NCBI GenBank assembly: GCA_003488525.1
Contig: DNLG01000090.1
Span: forward strand, 4,688 to 15,532
Reading direction: 5' to 3'
Length of the DNA: 10,845 nucleotides
Origin: Bacteroidota bacterium
GTDB lineage: Bacteria; Bacteroidota; Ignavibacteria; Kapaibacteriales; Kapaibacteriaceae
In this document: piece by piece, positions 7,357-10,845 of the stretch
How positions within the stretch are numbered: position 1 is the first letter of the stretch
How the letters are laid out: every line of letters begins with the position of its first letter
The notes under the pieces: generated by a model
Seen by the model: only the letters and a program-made list of their open reading frames with translations
Told to the model about the DNA's origin: nothing
The model's database searches: none
Translations under genes and position numbers: made by a program

Positions 7357-8886
7357 TTACTCCTGCGATGCCACAGCGTCGGTCTTCTCGGGCCGCATTT
7401 GCGGAAAGAACAGCACATCGCGGATGGAATCGTTGTTGGTCAGCAGCATCACCAGACGGTCGATCCCCATGCCCATGCCGGCCGTTGGCGGCAGGCCAAC
7501 GTCGATGGCATTGAGGAAGTCCTCGTCGATGACCATGGCCTCGTCGTCACCCGCAGCGCGGATACGCGACTGGTCCTCGAGACGCTCACGCTGATCGAGC
7601 GGATCATTGAGCTCGGAGAAGGCATTGGCTACTTCTTTGCCCATGATAAAGAGCTCGAAGCGCTCTACGAGCCCCGCCTCGGTGCGATGTGCCTTGGCAA
7701 GGGGCGACATTTCAACCGGATAGTCGATCACAAAGGTGGGTTGAATGAGATGGGGCTGAACCTTGACGCTGAAGATCTCGTCGAGAATCTTCATGGCGCT
7801 CGACTTCGGGTCGACGTCGACCTCAAGTGATCGAGCTGCTGCAAGCAGCTCTTCGCGGGAAAGACCGCGCAGGTTCAGGCCGGTGTGCTCGGCAAAAAGA
7901 TCAAACATCTTTGCCCGATGAAACGGGCGAGCAAAACTCAAAGACGTGCCCTGAAACTCCACCGTTGTGCTTCCGCAGGATTCGCTGACGATGGTGTGCA
8001 GAAGCTCCTCGGTCATGTCCATCATCCACCAGTAGTCCTTGTAGGCCACATAGATCTCCATGGCCGTGAACTCGGGGTTGTGCGTCTTGTCCATCCCCTC
8101 GTTGCGGAAGTTCTTGGAGATCTCGTACACACCTTCGAAGCCCCCTACGATGAGGCGCTTCAGATACAGCTCATCGGCAATGCGCAGATACAGCGGAATG
8201 TCCAGCGCATTGTGATGCGTCACAAACGGACGTGCCGTAGCACCACCGTAGATCGGCTGCAGAATGGGCGTTTCTACTTCGAGGTAGCCGCGGTCGTCAA
8301 AGAACCGGCGCATGGCTCGGATGATGAGCGAGCGCTTAATGAACGTGTCCTTGATGTCATGATTGGCGATCAGATCCAGATAGCGCTTACGGTAACGCTG
8401 CTCCTTATCGGCGATCGCATCGTAACGCGTCACGGAACCATCGTCGTGCACCTCTTCCTTGCCCACCGGAATGGGTGTGATCGACTTGGTAAGCATCGTA
8501 ACATTCTTGGCATGCACGCTGATCTCGCCCATGCGCGTGCGGAAGACGAAGCCCTCGATCCCAATGATGTCGCCAATGTCGAACAGTCGAAGATTCTCGT
8601 ACGTGGCACCGAGATCATCCTGCTTGAGGTAGATCTGCAGGCGGCCATGCATATCCTGGATGTGGCAGAACGAGGCCTTCCCCATTTTCCGCATCGACAT
8701 GATGCGACCCGCCACGCGCACATTGGCAAGGGGCTCGGGAGCCTCATCGACGAACGTCGAGAGGATCTCGGCCGTCGTGTGCGTTTTATCGAACGACTCG
8801 GGGTACGGATTGATACCTAGCTCACGAAGCTCTCGCAGTTTGTCGATGCGGATAAGCTCCTGTTCATTGCGCTGGTGATTCGACAT
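7357..8886 (-). CDS. lysS: Lysyl-tRNA synthetase, class II
   Basis: Charges tRNA-Lys with lysine in the cytoplasm. The 509-residue length is normal for LysS. Residues about 55-135 form the OB-fold anticodon-binding domain ([21 protein letters not shown]). The class II catalytic core contains motif 1 around [11 protein letters not shown] (199-209), motif 2 [20 protein letters not shown] (260-279), and motif 3 [14 protein letters not shown] (470-483). Residues about 141-160 form a short insert ([20 protein letters not shown]) before the conserved [10 protein letters not shown], reminiscent of Bacteroidota enzymes. The start is ATG 8886-8884, where the conserved LysS N-terminus begins, with AGGA at 8899-8896 nine bases upstream. 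An in-frame extension to 8985 would overlap rlmB by 44 bp and adds an unconserved leader. The gene is followed after 3 bp by the M50 protease. Confidence 0.97.
   Translation of the reverse strand: MSNHQRNEQELIRIDKLRELRELGINPYPESFDKTHTTAEILSTFVDEAPEPLANVRVAGRIMSMRKMGKASFCHIQDMHGRLQIYLKQDDLGATYENLRLFDIGDIIGIEGFVFRTRMGEISVHAKNVTMLTKSITPIPVGKEEVHDDGSVTRYDAIADKEQRYRKRYLDLIANHDIKDTFIKRSLIIRAMRRFFDDRGYLEVETPILQPIYGGATARPFVTHHNALDIPLYLRIADELYLKRLIVGGFEGVYEISKNFRNEGMDKTHNPEFTAMEIYVAYKDYWWMMDMTEELLHTIVSESCGSTTVEFQGTSLSFARPFHRAKMFDLFAEHTGLNLRGLSREELLAAARSLEVDVDPKSSAMKILDEIFSVKVQPHLIQPTFVIDYPVEMSPLAKAHRTEAGLVERFELFIMGKEVANAFSELNDPLDQRERLEDQSRIRAAGDDEAMVIDEDFLNAIDVGLPPTAGMGMGIDRLVMLLTNNDSIRDVLFFPQMRPEKTDAVASQE
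7360..7364 (-). promoter_or_regulatory. Shine-Dalgarno site for the GTG-started protease gene
   Basis: AGGAG on the minus strand, followed by six bases (TAAGCT) and then GTG. It overlaps the last lysS codons and decides the non-ATG start of the M50 protease. It is the strongest ribosome-binding signal I see in the window; most other starts lack one, so part of the match could be fortuitous Gln-Glu codons (CAG GAG). Confidence 0.6.
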
Positions 8887-8922
8887 CGTCGATAGTCCTG
8901 CAGGAAGAGTAAAAGAGAACGA

Positions 8923-8942
8923 CAAAAATAGCCGTTGCGGCT
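8923..8942 (-). terminator. Small hairpin plus T-tract in the rlmB-lysS gap, overlapping a -7-like box
   Basis: On the minus strand AGCCG (8942-8938), loop CAA, CGGCT (8934-8930) forms a 5-bp stem, followed by A and five T (8928-8924). The first base of the stem is the last base of the rlmB TAA stop. This resembles a weak Rho-independent terminator. The same bases 8930-8923 read TATTTTTG, an exact match to the Bacteroidota -7 consensus TAnnTTTG, 36 bp before the lysS ATG; no -33 TTG is evident upstream. It may be a partial terminator, a lysS promoter, or both. The 55-bp gap 8887-8941 is the only substantial one in the minus-strand block. Confidence 0.45.
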
Positions 8943-9718
8943 TACTGACGCTGACGTCGGTGTTTGCGGGCTTCGAACATGACAAGGGCTGCGGCTACGG
9001 ACGCATTCAGTGATGATACCGCACCATGCATCGGGATCTGCACCACGACGTCACACAGGGCGCGCACACTGGGGTGCATACCCTCGCCTTCGCTTCCGAT
9101 CACGATGAGCGTCGGGCCACCATACACATCATCCGAGTACTCGCTCGTGGCCGGCAGCGCCGTGCCCACAACCCGCCAACCATTGGCCCTGCAGTACTTG
9201 AGGGTTTCGGAAACACGCGCCACCTTGGCAACGGGCAGTGTTTCAAGAGCACCTGCCGAAGCTTTGATGGCCGTTGGCGTAATGGGCGCGCTGAACTTCG
9301 TCGGAAGGATCATCCCGAACACACCAGCCCCTTGCGCACTGCGGGCAATGGCTCCGAGATTGTGCGGGTCCGTGATGCCGTCGAGCACCACGATCATCGG
9401 TTCGGCTTCATGGGCCATGGCCTGTGAAAGGAGATCATCCAGGCTCAGGGGCTCGCGGGCCGCCCGGAGCGCGATCACTCCCTGGGCGTCGTTCACGGCC
9501 AGACCCAGCGTGCGCTCGAGATCGTTGAACTTGCGCCGGTCCATGGTTGAGCAGATAATGTCGCGCTTGCGTGCCTCGCTACGAAGCCACTGCATGGTGG
9601 CCTCATCAATACCGTAGGCGACGAGGATCTTCTCGATCGATGTGCCGGCAGCAAATGCTTCGGCCACGGCGCGGCGTCCGACGACGTAGCTGGTCTGCGG
9701 TGTGGATGCGTCGCTCAT
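8942..9718 (-). CDS. rlmB: 23S rRNA (guanosine-2'-O-)-methyltransferase, RlmB/TrmH family (SPOUT)
   Basis: SAM-dependent 2'-O-methyltransferase; RlmB modifies G2251 in the peptidyl-transferase loop of 23S rRNA. The 258-residue protein has an N-terminal substrate-binding domain (about 10-85, opening with [11 protein letters not shown]) and a C-terminal SPOUT knot domain. SPOUT motif 1 is [12 protein letters not shown] (117-128) with the family Asn and Arg, motif 2 is VIGSEGEGM (206-214), and motif 3 is [18 protein letters not shown] (228-245). Length and motifs fit RlmB well; other TrmH-like targets such as tRNA Gm18 are less likely given the N-terminal domain. The ATG at 9718-9716 overlaps the kynureninase TGA as ATGA, so its translation is probably coupled to kynU. 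No Shine-Dalgarno sequence is evident. Confidence 0.93.
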   Translation of the reverse strand: MSDASTPQTSYVVGRRAVAEAFAAGTSIEKILVAYGIDEATMQWLRSEARKRDIICSTMDRRKFNDLERTLGLAVNDAQGVIALRAAREPLSLDDLLSQAMAHEAEPMIVVLDGITDPHNLGAIARSAQGAGVFGMILPTKFSAPITPTAIKASAGALETLPVAKVARVSETLKYCRANGWRVVGTALPATSEYSDDVYGGPTLIVIGSEGEGMHPSVRALCDVVVQIPMHGAVSSLNASVAAALVMFEARKHRRQRQ

Positions 9719-10845
9719 TCGTGCGCCGCCAGAATAGTGTCGAGCGTGACGGCAAGCCGAACCACGTCGGCAAAGGAGGTGTAGAGCGGAGCCGGTGCCA
9801 TGCGAATGACGCTCGGTGTGCGCCAGTCGACGATCACGCCATGCGCGATGAGCTGTTCGAAAATCTCACGGCCATGACGGTCGAAGTGAACGCTTAGCTG
9901 CGCTCCCCGACGCGTCGGATCGGTCGGTGTGATGATGCGGATCCAGTCTCGAGAGGCGATCACTTCCTGCAGCAGGCGCTCAAGAAAACCCGTTAACTGG
10001 TCACGTTTTGCTGCGATCCGATCCATTCCGGCACGCTCGAAGATCTCCAGCGACGACATCAGCACAGCAAGCGGAAGCACTTGCGCGTTGGACAGCTGCC
10101 ATCCGTCAGCACCGTGCGTTGGCACAAACGAATGGGCCATTGAGAACCGTGTTGCTTCGTCATTGCCCCACCATCCGGCAAGTCTCGGCAGATCGGCTCG
10201 GTCGGCATAACGCTCATGAACATACAGTCCGGCCACCGCACCGGGTCCGCCATTGAGATACTTGTACGAGCACCAGACGGCAAAGTCCGCATCCCAGTCG
10301 TGCAGCGACAGTTCCACATTGCCGATCGCATGGGCAAGGTCAAACCCGGCCATGGCGCCGACATCGTGTGCGGCCCTGGTAATGGCGGCGATATCAAAGT
10401 ACTGTCCCGTGTAAAAGTGGACACCGCTGAAAAGTACAAGCGCCGTTTCGTGTCCGCGTGCGGCAATCGCCTCGAGAATGTCCTCTGTGGTGAGCGTTGA
10501 AGCCCCCTCACGAGGAGCGATCTCAATCATGGACGTGGCAGGATCCAGGCCGTGCAGGCGGATCTGACTCTCAATGGCGTAGCGGTCTGAGGGGAACTCG
10601 CCCCCTGCGCAGAGGATCGCATGACGCTCTGGTGTCGGACGGTAGAAGGACGTCATCATCAGGTGAAGGTTCACCGTCAGCGTATTCATCGCCACCACCT
10701 CGTGCGGAAGTGCTCCGACGAGTCTGGCAAGGGGCTCAGCAAACCACCGATGGTAGGAGTACCACGGACGTCGTGACTGGAAGTGCCCCTCTACGCCGAA
10801 ACGTCTCCAGTCTTCGAGTTCCTCCAGCACGATCGTCTCTGCGCG
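9715..10845 (-). CDS. kynU: Kynureninase, PLP-dependent (5' end outside window)
   Basis: Hydrolyses kynurenine or 3-hydroxykynurenine to anthranilate or 3-hydroxyanthranilate plus alanine, in tryptophan breakdown or de novo NAD synthesis. 376 residues are visible and the frame is open to the window edge; kynureninases are about 410-430 residues, so some 40-50 N-terminal residues (including the usual FLGNSLG segment) lie outside. Matches to the family include ELEDWRRFGVEGHF near the edge, NTLTVNLHLMM, FPSDRYAIESQ, PREG, LFSGVHFYTGQ, and the PLP site FDLAHAIGN followed by WCSYKYLNGG. The lysine of CSYK (codon 10263-10261) is the Schiff-base residue, and the Asp and His of FDLAH contact the cofactor. 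The C-terminal IRMAPAPLYTSFADV is also conserved. The in-frame GTG at 10830 is internal, not the start. It is the first visible gene of the minus-strand block and overlaps rlmB by ATGA. Confidence 0.95.
   Translation of the reverse strand, partial: RAETIVLEELEDWRRFGVEGHFQSRRPWYSYHRWFAEPLARLVGALPHEVVAMNTLTVNLHLMMTSFYRPTPERHAILCAGGEFPSDRYAIESQIRLHGLDPATSMIEIAPREGASTLTTEDILEAIAARGHETALVLFSGVHFYTGQYFDIAAITRAAHDVGAMAGFDLAHAIGNVELSLHDWDADFAVWCSYKYLNGGPGAVAGLYVHERYADRADLPRLAGWWGNDEATRFSMAHSFVPTHGADGWQLSNAQVLPLAVLMSSLEIFERAGMDRIAAKRDQLTGFLERLLQEVIASRDWIRIITPTDPTRRGAQLSVHFDRHGREIFEQLIAHGVIVDWRTPSVIRMAPAPLYTSFADVVRLAVTLDTILAAHE

Larger units (their letters stand above)
1203..10508. repeat. Dispersed octamer AGGGGGCT, nine copies
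   Basis: Exact copies of AGGGGGCT lie on the plus strand at 1203-1210, 2991-2998, 4309-4316 and 5481-5488, and on the minus strand (AGCCCCCT as written) at 2850-2857, 3760-3767, 5533-5540, 8139-8146 and 10501-10508. All are inside genes, in several reading frames and encoding different peptides (S-P-L, R-G-L, E-P-P, Q-G-A, V-G-G and others), so the sequence is not a shared protein motif. A shorter form with four G, AGGGGCT, occurs at least seven more times. Function unknown. Confidence 0.75.

Noticed and set aside
6565..7830. Long open frame (421 codons) on the plus strand opposite the M50 protease and lysS
   Set aside because: It runs antisense across two clearly real genes, is rich in His, Arg and Gln as expected from the complement of GC-rich codons, and matches no family that I recognise.
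7885..8820. Open frame of 311 codons on the plus strand opposite lysS
   Set aside because: It is entirely antisense to the conserved LysS core and has no recognisable domain; it is a mirror of biased codon use.
8887..8985. N-terminal extension of lysyl-tRNA synthetase to 8985
   Set aside because: The leader is not LysS-like and overlaps rlmB; the ATG at 8886 has AGGA upstream and gives the usual length.
1..10845. Defence island, prophage or other novel multi-gene system
   Set aside because: All seven genes belong to well-known families with intact motifs, and there are no integrase, transposase, toxin-antitoxin or nuclease genes.

Overview
The window looks like a GC-rich bacterial chromosome segment from the Bacteroidota/Chlorobiota/Ignavibacteriota/Kapaibacteriota side of the tree. 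This is inference, resting on three points. Shine-Dalgarno signals are mostly weak or absent. Octamers matching TAnnTTTG, the Bacteroidota-type -7 promoter consensus, lie in the two gaps where a promoter would be expected. The lysyl-tRNA synthetase carries an insert before its catalytic core that resembles Bacteroidota-type enzymes. I see no mobile element, CRISPR array, tRNA or rRNA.

Layout. Seven genes, densely packed, fall into three transcription units. (1) 7-1422 on the minus strand is a TrmA/RumA-family RNA m5U methyltransferase with an Fe-S motif (RlmD-like). (2) Divergent from it, 1458-4493 on the plus strand holds a secreted N-acetylmuramoyl-L-alanine amidase (AmiC-like) and, 6 bp later, an MsbA-like ABC half-transporter; both concern the cell envelope. 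(3) Convergent with that pair, a minus-strand block runs from the right edge down to 4616: kynureninase (5' end outside the window), RlmB-type rRNA 2'-O-methyltransferase, lysyl-tRNA synthetase, an M50 site-2-type protease and a GT39-like membrane glycosyltransferase. Its junctions are tight: an ATGA overlap, 55 bp, 3 bp, and a second ATGA overlap. The 55-bp gap before lysS holds a small hairpin followed by a T-tract and a promoter-like octamer, so the block may be split there.

How the genes work together. The minus-strand block mixes translation genes (rlmB, lysS) with tryptophan catabolism (kynU) and two membrane proteins. The plus-strand pair supports peptidoglycan turnover and lipid or lipopolysaccharide export. 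These are ordinary functions and I found no convincing new multi-gene system.

The unusual signals are non-coding. The octamer AGGGGGCT occurs nine times, on both strands and in all reading frames, where well under one would be expected by chance. The convergent gap 4494-4615 holds a nine-unit 8-bp tandem repeat, a perfect 8-bp-stem hairpin and a 7-bp repeat that supplies the last codons and the stop of the glycosyltransferase gene. The 35-bp rlmD/amiC gap carries two TAnnTTTG boxes facing each other.
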